Shown here: positions 16,597 to 24,923 of the stretch, piece by piece
Layout of the letters: every line of letters begins with the position of its first letter
Position numbering within the stretch: position 1 is the first letter of the stretch
Origin: VBAS01 sp035318985
GTDB taxonomy: Bacteria; Bacteroidota; Bacteroidia; Chitinophagales; Chitinophagaceae
Assembly: GCA_035318985.1 (NCBI GenBank)
Contig: DATHDP010000112.1
Location: 1-64,000, forward strand
DNA: 64,000 bases
Reading direction: 5' to 3'
The notes under the pieces: generated by a model
Database searches by the model: none
Told to the model about the DNA's origin: nothing
The model's input: the letters and a program-made list of their open reading frames with translations, nothing else
Made by a program: the position numbers and the translations under genes

Positions 16597-17868
16597 TTAT
16601 GCAATAGGCCGGGTCATTTTCAATTCTGTCAGAGACTGCTTTGTTTCCTGCCATTCCTTTTTTGCTTTTTTTGTGTTCATCACTGGTTTATACTCCCTGT
16701 AAAAGGAAAGAATGTTTTGTTGTAAAGAAACAGTAACCCAATTAAATTGCCTGCCTTTCAGTTCAGCTAGCAATTCCGCATAAGTTTTATCGGCGATTTT
16801 ATATTCACCGGGGGCAGTGTCAAGACCTGTATCAAAATTAATATTGTTTACAACAAGGGAACCACTTCGCAGTTTTGAAATACAATATGAGTAAAATATA
16901 ACTGTAGTGTCAAAACTTTGTATAAATAATTTTTCTGCCACTGCACCCGGTGCTTTGAATTTTAAAACCTTCAGTGGACCTATTTTAGGGGCAATGCGAA
17001 ACAACAGGGACCACACATTTGCAAAAGATGGAGGCCGTTCATCTTTACTTACAAAATCACGATTATAATTTTTTCGATGCATGGTATAAATAAATTTACG
17101 ACTTGTCACACCTGGTGTCGCTTTACTGATCTCTCCTTTTTTACTGGCCCATGCTGCTCTTGTGATAACCGGGAAAAGATCTTTTACAACCCATCGAAAT
17201 GTGCCGATCGTACGACCGAGATTATTAAACAAATCATTTATGTTAATACCATAGATACTCAAAAAAGATCTTTCCAATAATGGCCGGGCTACTTTAAAAC
17301 CTATAAAATCATGATATGCATCGGGGGCATAATTACCTCTTGCTGTTTGCAGCACATCATAAGAAAATTCCATCCGGATATGGGAAACCGGATCTTCTCC
17401 ATAAGTAACTATATCGCCGAATTTCTTTTCCACTTTTGGATACGTAAGCGGTACGCCAGGGTTAATGCCAATACTGTGACCATACTTATCAGCATTGTAA
17501 TGACATAAAACACCCAATGCAAAAGCATATTCATTTAAGTTTTGGGCATCCTGTAATAATGCAAGCACAAAATCGCCGCTGCGTACATAATGAATTAAAT
17601 TGGTGAATAATTCACTCCCACGGGGAAAATATCCCATATCCGGAATTACTGACCCACCATATGCATAAGCATGCGATTCTTTTAATTCCGCCTCTGTACT
17701 CCCCGGGTATTTTTGTTTTAACAGTGGAAGCATAACTTTTTCCCAATTGACATCAATCAGCGCTTCATGAGTTAAAATAGAATAAGCATGAGAGATACAG
17801 GAAATACAAAAAAAGAATAATACAGCGACAATTCTTTTGCATATCGGCAGATGACGCAAGCAGATCAT
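16597..17868 (-). CDS. Secreted zinc-dependent phospholipase C-like protein
   Basis: The protein has 423 residues with a signal peptide (hydrophobic ~12-28, ending SHA). The mature N-terminus is YSILTHEALIDVNW, followed by SVIPDMGYFPRG, NLIHYVRSGDF and EYAFALGVLCHYNADKYGH. The spaced His/Asp residues match the S1/P1-nuclease and zinc-dependent phospholipase C fold, where they bind three zinc ions. The C-terminal ~200 residues have no recognised domain. It would act in the periplasm or outside the cell on phospholipid or another phosphate ester. It is monocistronic as far as seen; the dispersed repeat copy at 18378-18454 lies about 500 bases upstream in the same orientation. Confidence 0.72.
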   Translation of the reverse strand: MICLRHLPICKRIVAVLFFFCISCISHAYSILTHEALIDVNWEKVMLPLLKQKYPGSTEAELKESHAYAYGGSVIPDMGYFPRGSELFTNLIHYVRSGDFVLALLQDAQNLNEYAFALGVLCHYNADKYGHSIGINPGVPLTYPKVEKKFGDIVTYGEDPVSHIRMEFSYDVLQTARGNYAPDAYHDFIGFKVARPLLERSFLSIYGININDLFNNLGRTIGTFRWVVKDLFPVITRAAWASKKGEISKATPGVTSRKFIYTMHRKNYNRDFVSKDERPPSFANVWSLLFRIAPKIGPLKVLKFKAPGAVAEKLFIQSFDTTVIFYSYCISKLRSGSLVVNNINFDTGLDTAPGEYKIADKTYAELLAELKGRQFNWVTVSLQQNILSFYREYKPVMNTKKAKKEWQETKQSLTELKMTRPIA

Positions 17869-17978
17869 ATTCCTTTATTATACAAGAAACGTTCCCTTCT
17901 GTATCTATAACCAATGTAAACATTACCATTGCTGAGAATTATTGGCACAGTTTTTTTATAAAGAATGAAAAATCAACT

Positions 17979-18101
17979 ATGAACAATTTCTGGAGATCAT
18001 TGATCGCCGGCTATGCCGGATGGAAATGGGGAGGCGGCTGTCTTGGAGGCATTGTGGTTTTTATTATAGTGTTTTGGTTGCTTGGTTATATACATTGTTA
18101 A
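17979..18101 (+). CDS. Small glycine-rich single-span membrane protein (40 aa)
   Basis: The ORF runs ATG 17979 to TAA 18101 and encodes 40 residues. MNNFWRSLIAGYAGWKWGGG is followed by a hydrophobic span CLGGIVVFIIVFWLLGY. The composition is that of a small membrane peptide, with a short cytoplasmic N-terminus and one helix. A strong hairpin plus T-run lies 83-133 bases downstream on the same strand, which supports a real short transcript. I do not recognise a function. The ORF is too short for coding statistics, hence moderate confidence. Confidence 0.5.
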   Translation: MNNFWRSLIAGYAGWKWGGGCLGGIVVFIIVFWLLGYIHC

Positions 18102-18324
18102 CCTTTCGATAAGCCCAGGGTGACAATAAGGGGTGATAATTTGTGTTGATATTTTTTCTCATTATTAATAAAAGAATTGAGATCGCGGCGGGCACGGTAG
18201 TGACAGGATCTTTGCCCGCTGCGGTTATTTTTTTAAATTAGGGAGATCAAACAGTTTTCCCTGGATCGTAGTGAATCCGTTTTCAAATAAAAGGTAGCCT
18301 TTCGACCAACTCAGTGTGACAATG
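18102..18324. repeat. Two degenerate copies of a CCTTTCGA...GTGACAAT short repeat
   Basis: Copies at 18102-18128 (cctttcgataagcccagg followed by gtgacaata) and 18298-18324 (cctttcgaccaactcagt followed by gtgacaatga) share CCTTTCGA, a central CAG, and GTGACAAT. They resemble the short 'CTTCGAC...CTCAGGGTGACA' repeats common between Bacteroidota genes. They lie in a 658-base stretch that otherwise holds only the small ORF, the terminator, and the dispersed repeat at 18378-18454. Confidence 0.55.
18184..18234 (+). terminator. Strong hairpin with T-run, probable terminator of the small ORF transcript
   Basis: GCGGCGGGCA (18185-18194) pairs with TGCCCGCTGC (18213-18222), leaving an 18-base loop. 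TTATTTTTTT follows to 18234. It is on the plus strand after the 40-aa ORF and well before topoisomerase IB. Confidence 0.65.
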
Positions 18325-18377
18325 AATAGTAAGATGAAGAAAAACTCTTCGCTTCGCTCTGAACAGGCTACTGCAAC

Positions 18378-18454
18378 AGTTGCTGAGTAGAATTGTTACC
18401 GTACAAGAGTGCGACGCAAGTAAAGTTTAATAGTAGTACAGAAGCTAGTTACAT
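18378..18454 (-). repeat. Dispersed ~75-bp repeat, copy 2
   Basis: The core gtacaagagtgcgacgcaa is at 18401-18419. On the minus strand the copy begins with ATG at 18454 followed at once by TAA, so here it is not coding. It aligns with copy 3 (35068) with the same 35-base distance from ATG to TTGCGTCGCAC; copy 1 (5912) has 34. Confidence 0.8.
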
Positions 18455-18527
18455 CATTGATCTCCCCTTTTTTATCTGGTATAGTTTGTGCAAAATTGAT
18501 AGCAAGATATTTTATAAATAATCAATA

Positions 18528-19640
18528 ATGCCTCCATCAATTCCTGCACTCAAAAAAACCTCCTTAAAGTCCTTTGTTCCGCTCAAGATGACCAAGGCAA
18601 AAAAATTGAGTTTAGCAAAAGATCCTGTTGCTACCGCTGAAGCAATACGACTTGTATATGTAAACAGCAAAGATGAAGGAATTGAAAGGGCTGGTGCAGG
18701 GAAAGGTTTCAAGTATTTGTATCGCAATAAAATCGTTAAAGACAAATCAACACTAAAACGCATACGTTCATTGGTCATTCCTCCTGCATGGAAAAATGTC
18801 TGGATATGCCGGATTGCTGAAGGTCACCTGCAGGCAACCGGCGTGGATGTAATGAATCGAAAGCAATATCGCTACCACTCAATGTGGAATGAACTGCGCA
18901 ACAAAACAAAATTTTATCGCCTGCCTGAATTAGGAAAACTGTTGCCCGTTATTCGTAAGCAAATCAATGCTGATCTAACATTGCCAGGTTTACCAAAAGA
19001 AAAAGTGCTTGCAGCCGTAGTGAGTTTAATGGAAAAAACAGGTATTCGTATTGGCAATGAATTTTATGAAAAACTCTATGGCTCATTTGGGCTTACAACA
19101 TTAAAAGATAAACACGCGGAAATAAAAGGTAATAAGTTGAAATTTTGTTTTCGTGGTAAGAAAGGTGTTGAACATACGGTATCATTAAAGAGCCATAAGC
19201 TGGCGAAGATCGTTCAGAACTGTCGTGATATTCCGGGCAAAGAATTATTTCAATATATAGATGAGAATGGTGATCGTCAATCCATTGATTCCGGAATGGT
19301 GAATGAATATATCCGCAAACTTGCCGGCGAAGATTTTACTGCAAAAGATCTGCGTACATGGTGCGGTACTTTAGTAGCACTAACTGCAATTACTGAAAAT
19401 GGTTTAATAACAGATGGTGATCCAAAGAAAAAAGTAATTGCAGTCCTAGATAAGGTCTCCGACCAATTAGGCAATACAAGAACTGTATGCAAAAAATATT
19501 ATGTTCATCCTTCGTTGCTTGAACTATACGAAAGTGGGAAGCTGGATAAATTGCTTTCAAAGAAAGATAACACCACTAAAAATGAAAGTGGTTTGTCCCA
19601 GGTCGAAAAAAAATTAGTGAATATTTTAGAAACCCTTTGA
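18528..19640 (+). CDS. DNA topoisomerase IB (poxvirus/bacterial type)
   Basis: This 370-residue type IB topoisomerase relaxes supercoils through a 3'-phosphotyrosine link. Recognisable parts are AGKGFKYLYRNK, IPPAWKNVWICRIAEGHLQATG, RKQYRYHSMWNELR, and the catalytic domain with TGIRIGNEFYEK, FRGKKG and DLRTWCGTLVALTA. The active-site Tyr is likely in KKYYVHPSLLE near the end. The first 20 residues resemble repeat-derived sequence (the DNA reads ccgctcaagatgacc), and ATG 18588 (MTKAKKLSLAKDP) is an equally good start. The ORF is preceded by a repeat-rich region; no promoter was identified. Confidence 0.93.
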   Translation: MPPSIPALKKTSLKSFVPLKMTKAKKLSLAKDPVATAEAIRLVYVNSKDEGIERAGAGKGFKYLYRNKIVKDKSTLKRIRSLVIPPAWKNVWICRIAEGHLQATGVDVMNRKQYRYHSMWNELRNKTKFYRLPELGKLLPVIRKQINADLTLPGLPKEKVLAAVVSLMEKTGIRIGNEFYEKLYGSFGLTTLKDKHAEIKGNKLKFCFRGKKGVEHTVSLKSHKLAKIVQNCRDIPGKELFQYIDENGDRQSIDSGMVNEYIRKLAGEDFTAKDLRTWCGTLVALTAITENGLITDGDPKKKVIAVLDKVSDQLGNTRTVCKKYYVHPSLLELYESGKLDKLLSKKDNTTKNESGLSQVEKKLVNILETL

Positions 19641-19737
19641 CGGGGTCAGGATGAACTTTTCCTATCAGTGATAATCCCCTTCTGGCACGTTTGCTGCATA
19701 AGTTAAATACCGCCCCAGTTAAGCAAACAATAAGCTT

Positions 19738-21222
19738 ATGAAAATTCTTTTATTTTTTTGTATCCTTTGTGGCCCCTTGCTTTCTATTGCACAGCAATCT
19801 CCCGATTCGTTAAAAATCAATAACGACACTGTATTCTCACCAGACAGTGCAAAAAAGATAAATGACACTTCAGATAAAAGGCCCCGTAATGCCTATGGCG
19901 ATCTGTTGAATGATGATCCAAAATATAATCGCAGATATTCAGTTGGGCTTGTTTTGGCGAGAGTGACAAGTTCTAATGTTTTTGGGTGGGCTTATAGTCG
20001 CTATGTAATGAATGAGGATTGGGCAAAGGTCAGCATTCAATCATGGAAAAATAATTTTAAACATGGATGGGAGTGGGATAATGATGGGTTTGCAACCAAT
20101 TTTTTGATCCATCCCCGTGCAGGCAGTGATTATTTCAATGTCGCCCGGAGTAATGGTTATAGTTTTTGGGGCTCCTATCCTTTTGCCTTTTTTGGAAGTG
20201 CCCAATGGGAATGGTTTGGTGAGAACACAAGACCTTCAAAAAATGATCTGCTCACTACTCCGATCAGTGGCGCATTTTTAGGTGAAATACTTTATCGAAT
20301 AAGTTCAAACATTCTTGATGACAGAAGACGTGGGAGATCCAGAATGTGGCGGGAAATGGCTGCAGGTGTCATAAATCCCACAAGGGCACTGAATCGTTTT
20401 ACGCAAGGGAAATTGTGGAAGGAAACACCATATGATGTAAATCAAAAAGAACCCTTAAATGTCACTTTAAGTGCCGGAGCTCACCGGGTAAACCTGGATA
20501 ATAAATTTGGCACTGGATCTACAAATGCAATTGTCAATTTGCAACTGGATTATGGGGATCCATTTGAAGTGAGAAGGAGGAAGCCCTTTGATATTTTTCG
20601 CCTGAGATTGGAAGGTCGTTATGGTGATGACAAAAGAATCATTGACAATGTACTTGGCTATGGGTTATTATTTGGAAAAAATATCACCAAGGAAAACAAT
20701 GGAATGCTTGTCGGGATCTTTCAGCATTTTGATTACTGGAGCAATAAAGTTTTTGAATTGGGAACCCTTGGTTTTGGAGCAGGTATCATTTCAAAAATAA
20801 AACTCAAAAGACATTCCAATCTATATTCAGGTTTACATATTGCCGGTGTGCCTTTAGCGGGAAGTATTACTAGACTTACTATTGATACTTCTGAAGTCCG
20901 TGATTATCCTTTTGGCGGGGGATGGCAAGCACGGATCGAAGAAAGATTAAATATTGGAAAGTGGTTGAGTCTTGGATTCAATGGTTATTATTACTGGATA
21001 CACAACTATGAAGGCTCAAATGGAAAAAGCCAGGTTGGCATTTTAAAACCATTGATAAATATTCGCATTATCAATAATGTAAGTATCGGTTTTGAACACC
21101 ACATTTACTATGATAATCATTCCATAGATGAAAATAATAAGGTGCGTTTGGAGAGAACGGAGCAAAAGATCTATTTACAATTCTTTTTTGAAGATAGAAG
21201 AAGATATGGAAGATATCATTGA
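19738..21222 (+). CDS. DUF3943 family secreted/outer-membrane protein
   Basis: This 494-residue protein has a signal peptide (MKILLFFCILCGPLLSIAQ). The DUF3943 core spans about residues 90-220: NNFKHGWEWDNDGFATNF, then HPRAGSDYFNVARSNGYSFW and the SRMWREMAAGVINPTRALNR segment. The rest alternates short amphipathic strands and ends in LQFFFEDRRRYGRYH, compatible with a membrane-associated barrel. The function of the family is unknown. Its stop is 7 bases from the convergent FMN reductase. Confidence 0.82.
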   Translation: MKILLFFCILCGPLLSIAQQSPDSLKINNDTVFSPDSAKKINDTSDKRPRNAYGDLLNDDPKYNRRYSVGLVLARVTSSNVFGWAYSRYVMNEDWAKVSIQSWKNNFKHGWEWDNDGFATNFLIHPRAGSDYFNVARSNGYSFWGSYPFAFFGSAQWEWFGENTRPSKNDLLTTPISGAFLGEILYRISSNILDDRRRGRSRMWREMAAGVINPTRALNRFTQGKLWKETPYDVNQKEPLNVTLSAGAHRVNLDNKFGTGSTNAIVNLQLDYGDPFEVRRRKPFDIFRLRLEGRYGDDKRIIDNVLGYGLLFGKNITKENNGMLVGIFQHFDYWSNKVFELGTLGFGAGIISKIKLKRHSNLYSGLHIAGVPLAGSITRLTIDTSEVRDYPFGGGWQARIEERLNIGKWLSLGFNGYYYWIHNYEGSNGKSQVGILKPLINIRIINNVSIGFEHHIYYDNHSIDENNKVRLERTEQKIYLQFFFEDRRRYGRYH

Positions 21223-21228
21223 TGTTAT

Positions 21229-21825
21229 CTAAATAATTTTATTATCGACTAAATCTCCGACCTGCGATTGTAATTGGATCATTTCTTTTAAGGCCTCTAA
21301 TTTTTGTTTCAGCAATTTTTTTGTCATTTCATCAATTAGGTTTCCATCCTTATCGAATTTTTTTTCAGCCTGGGCTACCAAAACTTCAGGCTTGTATACG
21401 GGTTTCATATCTAAGAAAAGAAAGACATTATGAAAAGCTAACTGCATTCTTGTTGTGCCCCATAACCCCGTTGTCGCACCGATCACTGCTACAGGTTTGC
21501 GTAGCAATGGGGAATCTTCTCCCCTTGATGCCCAATCGATCACATTTTTCAATCCCCCGGGAATAGAATAATTGTATTCTGGTGAAGAAATAAGAATTCC
21601 ATCTGCATCGGTTAACATTTTTCTAAAATGTTCTACCGGTTGGGGGCGTTGCTTAGCAGATGGCAGATCAAGATCAGCATTGTATAAAGGAATATCTTCT
21701 ATTGAAATAATTTCCATTGAAACATTAAACGGTAACAGTTGCGAAGCAGCCTTTAAAAGCATTGTATTGTATGACCCTTTTCTCAGGCTGCCTGATAGTC
21801 CAACAAGTTGAATATAATCACTCAT
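21229..21825 (-). CDS. NADPH-dependent FMN reductase family protein
   Basis: A 198-residue flavodoxin-like reductase. GLSGSLRKGSYNTMLL (residues 9-24) is the FMN phosphate loop, SSPEYNYSIPGGLKNVIDW the second flavin segment, and GATTGLWGTTRMQ the third. These enzymes reduce FMN, quinones or azo compounds with NAD(P)H. I chose ATG 21825 (MSDYIQLVG) instead of the upstream ATG 21882, because the 19 extra residues are hydrophobic and not family-like. It stands alone between the convergent DUF3943 gene and the divergent small ORF. Confidence 0.88.
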   Translation of the reverse strand: MSDYIQLVGLSGSLRKGSYNTMLLKAASQLLPFNVSMEIISIEDIPLYNADLDLPSAKQRPQPVEHFRKMLTDADGILISSPEYNYSIPGGLKNVIDWASRGEDSPLLRKPVAVIGATTGLWGTTRMQLAFHNVFLFLDMKPVYKPEVLVAQAEKKFDKDGNLIDEMTKKLLKQKLEALKEMIQLQSQVGDLVDNKII

Positions 21826-21914
21826 AAAATGTTTTATAAACATAAACAAAAACCATTCCTGCAAAGAAATGTAACGGCACAAACCTTGTGCTTACAAATT
21901 ATAAAATAGAAGTT

Positions 21915-22064
21915 ATGATCAGAAAATTAAAATCCGGCGAATACAGGCTTTATTCAAGAAAGAAAAATCCAAAAACAAATAAGCGAAGGAACCTTGGAAC
22001 TTTCTCTTCATTAGCAGCCGCGCAAAAACATGAGCGGGAAGTGCAATATTTCAAGCGCCACTAA
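21915..22064 (+). CDS. Small conserved basic protein (49 aa)
   Basis: The ORF runs ATG 21915 to TAA 22064, 49 residues: SGEYRLYSRKKNPKTNKRRN, then LGTFSSLAAAQKHEREVQYFKRH. Proteins of this pattern (SGxYRLYSRKKxPKTxKRRNLGTF..A..HEREVQYFK) are common short hypotheticals in Bacteroidota and Proteobacteria. It is basic and probably soluble; the function is unknown. The pattern resembles the short beta-beta-alpha nucleic-acid-binding units found at the N-terminus of some integrases, but that is only an impression. The PAP2 gene follows after 54 bases. Confidence 0.8.
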   Translation: MIRKLKSGEYRLYSRKKNPKTNKRRNLGTFSSLAAAQKHEREVQYFKRH

Positions 22065-22118
22065 TAACATCGCCGTTTTCATCTCGCTTTGGATTGAGTT
22101 TTGCAATTTGCAGCCATA

Positions 22119-22781
22119 ATGGACGCCTGGGAAATTACCACGTTGATAATCGGAGAAGTATTGCTTACGCTTGCTACCTTCTCAGCTATTATTGCTTTAC
22201 TAGTTTTTTCAATACGCAAACCTATCCGAAAACATAAGCCAATTGACATGCTGATCTTTGATAAGATCAAACCCCGTGTTAATGCAGTCAACAATAAAAT
22301 TATGTCGTTTATTACTTTTTTGGGTACTCATCTGTTTCTTATCCCTGCAAATCTTATCCTGATCTTCTATTTTTTACTGGTAAAAAAACAAAACTGGTTT
22401 TCCATTCGTGTTATTACAATTGCCATAAGCAGCTTAGTGTTGATGTTGTTATTGAAACAACTATTTCAGCGTAAACGGCCTTTATCCCCTTTATTAAAAG
22501 CAGCGAAGGGATTGAGCTTTCCAAGTGGTCATGCGATAATGGCTGTTACGTTTTATGGACTATTGATCTATATCTTACAACACAGTATTACAATTGATTG
22601 GTTGAAATGGCTTGCTACAATTCTTGCTTTTGTTCTAATTATATCAATAGGATTTAGCCGCATCTATCTCCGGGTACATTATGCAAGCGATGTTGCAGCC
22701 GGTTTTATTATTGGCTTATTGTGGTTATTAATATCTCTTGCTGTTTTAAAATGGCTGGAAGGCTATGTTACTTCATTATAA
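22119..22781 (+). CDS. PAP2-family membrane phosphatase
   Basis: This 220-residue integral membrane protein has about 6 spans. The three phosphatase motifs are all present: KQLFQRKRP (KX6RP), PSGH in FPSGHAIMA, and SRIYLRVHYASD (SRX5HX3D). This is the PAP2 superfamily of lipid phosphatases, which remove phosphate from phosphatidate or undecaprenyl pyrophosphate. I started at ATG 22119 (MDAWEITT), because the longer frame begins at a TTG at 22101 with no support. Its stop is 3 bases from the convergent cobA stop. Confidence 0.88.
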   Translation: MDAWEITTLIIGEVLLTLATFSAIIALLVFSIRKPIRKHKPIDMLIFDKIKPRVNAVNNKIMSFITFLGTHLFLIPANLILIFYFLLVKKQNWFSIRVITIAISSLVLMLLLKQLFQRKRPLSPLLKAAKGLSFPSGHAIMAVTFYGLLIYILQHSITIDWLKWLATILAFVLIISIGFSRIYLRVHYASDVAAGFIIGLLWLLISLAVLKWLEGYVTSL

Positions 22782-22784
22782 AAT

Positions 22785-23588
22785 TCACTTTTCTATATCG
22801 TGAAAAACAGTTCCGGCTTCAGTGGTGTTGAACCAATTGAATTGTTCATGCAGTTTTACTACATCACCGATTATAACTAATGAGGGCGAACTGAAAATTT
22901 TCCCTGCAAAATCTTTTGCGCAATCTATTAATGTAGTTGTATGAACCTGCTGATGAATAGTAGTTGCCTGTTCAATAACTGCAAGTTTCATGGCAGGTCT
23001 TTTAGAAAACCGTAAAAGTATTTCGGCAAGATCACAAATATTTTTTGCCGCCATGTAAAACACCAACGTATCCGCTGAATTAGCAAGATGTTTCCATGTT
23101 TCAGGATTGTAATAACTATTAGGATTATATGTGAGGAATTGAACACCTTGTGAATGTGATCTTGCCGTTAAAGGAATTCCTGCATAGGCTGATGCCCCTG
23201 ATGCTGCCGTGATCCCGGGAATGATCTCAAAAGGAATATTCTTTTCTGTTAGTGCATGTAACTCATCCAATACATTGCTAAAGAAAGCAACATCTCCACC
23301 TTTTAACCGTAACACTCTTTTTCCTTGCTGCGCATGTTCAATTATCAATGTAGTTACTTCTTCCTGTGAAAAAGAACTATCGTTATATCCCTGCTTGCCT
23401 GCAAATAAGATCAATGCATCCTTTCTTGCATGAGATGAAATAATATCAGGATTTACTAAACGATCAGTGATTATCACATCTGCTTCAGTTAATCGTTTTT
23501 GTAATTTTAGAGTAATTAATTCTGCATCACCCGGACCTGCACCAGCAAGAGTTACAAATCCATCACTATTTATATTTTGTTCTGTCAT
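22785..23588 (-). CDS. cobA: Uroporphyrinogen-III C-methyltransferase
   Basis: This 267-residue SAM-dependent methyltransferase has VTLAGAGPGDAELITLK, where G-rich AGPGD is the SAM loop. It also has DVIITDRLV, GGDVAFF and EIIPGITAASGASAYAGIPLTARSHS, all classic SUMT motifs. It makes precorrin-2 from uroporphyrinogen III. In this window it fills the single step missing from the siroheme operon at 8968-14151, and it is placed at the 3' end of the cysD-cysN run, 39 bases after cysN. That location links it to siroheme for sulfite reduction rather than to cobalamin. Its regulation is probably from the operator before cysD. Confidence 0.94.
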   Translation of the reverse strand: MTEQNINSDGFVTLAGAGPGDAELITLKLQKRLTEADVIITDRLVNPDIISSHARKDALILFAGKQGYNDSSFSQEEVTTLIIEHAQQGKRVLRLKGGDVAFFSNVLDELHALTEKNIPFEIIPGITAASGASAYAGIPLTARSHSQGVQFLTYNPNSYYNPETWKHLANSADTLVFYMAAKNICDLAEILLRFSKRPAMKLAVIEQATTIHQQVHTTTLIDCAKDFAGKIFSSPSLVIIGDVVKLHEQFNWFNTTEAGTVFHDIEK

Positions 23589-23627
23589 TTTAATTTTATT
23601 TTGTCGACATCACTATCAATTCACTAT

Positions 23628-24872
23628 TCATGATTTAATAAGAACTGCCGCAACTGTACTATTACTTGTTTCATCAATCAAGATCGCACTTCCATTTTCA
23701 CTCAGTGTTTCATAGCTATCATATACTAACGGTGAAGCGGTCTTAATAGTTGCTTTCACCACCTCGTTCAACTTTACATTACCTTCTACAGGTTGTCTTT
23801 GCAAACTATTTACGTCCAACTTGTATTCAACATTTTTGACGATGGCCCTTACCTGACGGCTGTTATGTTGTAATAAATATTTATTACCTGAAATAAGGGG
23901 TTTATCGTCAAGCCAGCAAAGCAATACTTCCAATTCATTATTTACTTGGGGAATATTGTCAACTTTAACTATAGAATCGCCACGGCTGATGTCTATATCA
24001 TTTGCTAATTGTATGACGGCACTTTGTGGTGCAAAAACTTCCTCTACCTCTTTACCGGCGATCTCAACAGAAGAAATTGTTGTTTCAATATCTTGTGGTA
24101 ACACTTTTACTTTGTCACCTTTTTTATAAACCCCACTGATAACTTTTCCAGCATAGCCGCGATAATCATGCAGGTCTTCGGTTTGCGGACGAATGACAAA
24201 CTGCACCTGGAATCTTGGAACTGTGAGATTAATATCACTATCCAGTTTTACATCTTCCAAAAATTCAAGCAGCGGTTTTCCATTATACCATGTAATGCGA
24301 GTTGACCTGTCAACAATATTATCACCGTCCAAGGCGCTGATAGGAATATAGGTCACATCTTGCAATCCCAATTGCTTTGCAACTTCATTGTAGTCGATCA
24401 CGATATTATTAAATACATCTTGTGAGTATTCCACTAGGTCCATTTTATTTACAGCAACAACAACATGCGGGATCTTTAATAATGATGCAATGATCGAATG
24501 GCGACGGGTTTGTTCAACTACTCCTTGTCTAGCATCGATCAAAATAATTATCAGGCTAGCATTAGATGCGCCTGTGATCATGTTGCGGGTATATTGAACA
24601 TGCCCCGGTGCATCCGCAATGATGAATTTTCTCTTTGGAGTGTGGAAATAACGATACGCTACATCAATTGTGATACCCTGCTCTCTTTCTGCACGAAGTC
24701 CATCAGTCAACAAGGCAAGATCAACTTCTCCATTCTCTTTATTCTTTGTTGATTTTTCCAAAGCTTCTAACTGATCTATCAAAATATTTTTGCTGTCGTA
24801 TAGCAAACGACCGATCAAAGTGCTTTTACCATCATCAACGCTGCCTGCTGTTATAAATCTTAGTAAATCCAT
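23628..24872 (-). CDS. cysN: Sulfate adenylyltransferase subunit 1 (GTPase)
   Basis: A 414-residue EF-Tu-like GTPase: P-loop GSVDDGKST at residues 10-18, DAPGH, NKMD, and domain II/III (VQFVIRPQTEDLHDYRGYAG). With CysD it adenylates sulfate to APS, using GTP hydrolysis. No CysC kinase domain is fused, which fits the APS-type CysH found here. It starts 51 bases after cysD, and the gap contains a GTCCGAAAG-type repeat (24884-24917). cobA follows at 39 bases. Confidence 0.96.
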   Translation of the reverse strand: MDLLRFITAGSVDDGKSTLIGRLLYDSKNILIDQLEALEKSTKNKENGEVDLALLTDGLRAEREQGITIDVAYRYFHTPKRKFIIADAPGHVQYTRNMITGASNASLIIILIDARQGVVEQTRRHSIIASLLKIPHVVVAVNKMDLVEYSQDVFNNIVIDYNEVAKQLGLQDVTYIPISALDGDNIVDRSTRITWYNGKPLLEFLEDVKLDSDINLTVPRFQVQFVIRPQTEDLHDYRGYAGKVISGVYKKGDKVKVLPQDIETTISSVEIAGKEVEEVFAPQSAVIQLANDIDISRGDSIVKVDNIPQVNNELEVLLCWLDDKPLISGNKYLLQHNSRQVRAIVKNVEYKLDVNSLQRQPVEGNVKLNEVVKATIKTASPLVYDSYETLSENGSAILIDETSNSTVAAVLIKS

Positions 24873-24883
24873 ATTTGTATTTT

Positions 24884-24917
24884 AGTCGGAAAGACGGAAA
24901 GTCCGTAAGTCCGAAAG
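24884..24917. repeat. GTCCGAAAG/GTCGGAAAG short repeat in the cysD-cysN gap
   Basis: The run agtcggaaagacggaaagt followed by ccgtaagtccgaaag fills the 51-base intergenic gap. It belongs to the same family as the inverted repeat at 37006-37105. Confidence 0.7.
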
Positions 24918-24923
24918 AAAATT

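Noticed and set aside
18528..18587. First 20 residues of topoisomerase IB as a true conserved N-terminus
   Set aside because: The DNA resembles repeat sequence and ATG 18588 fits the family start better; I keep the longer frame only as the outer limit.
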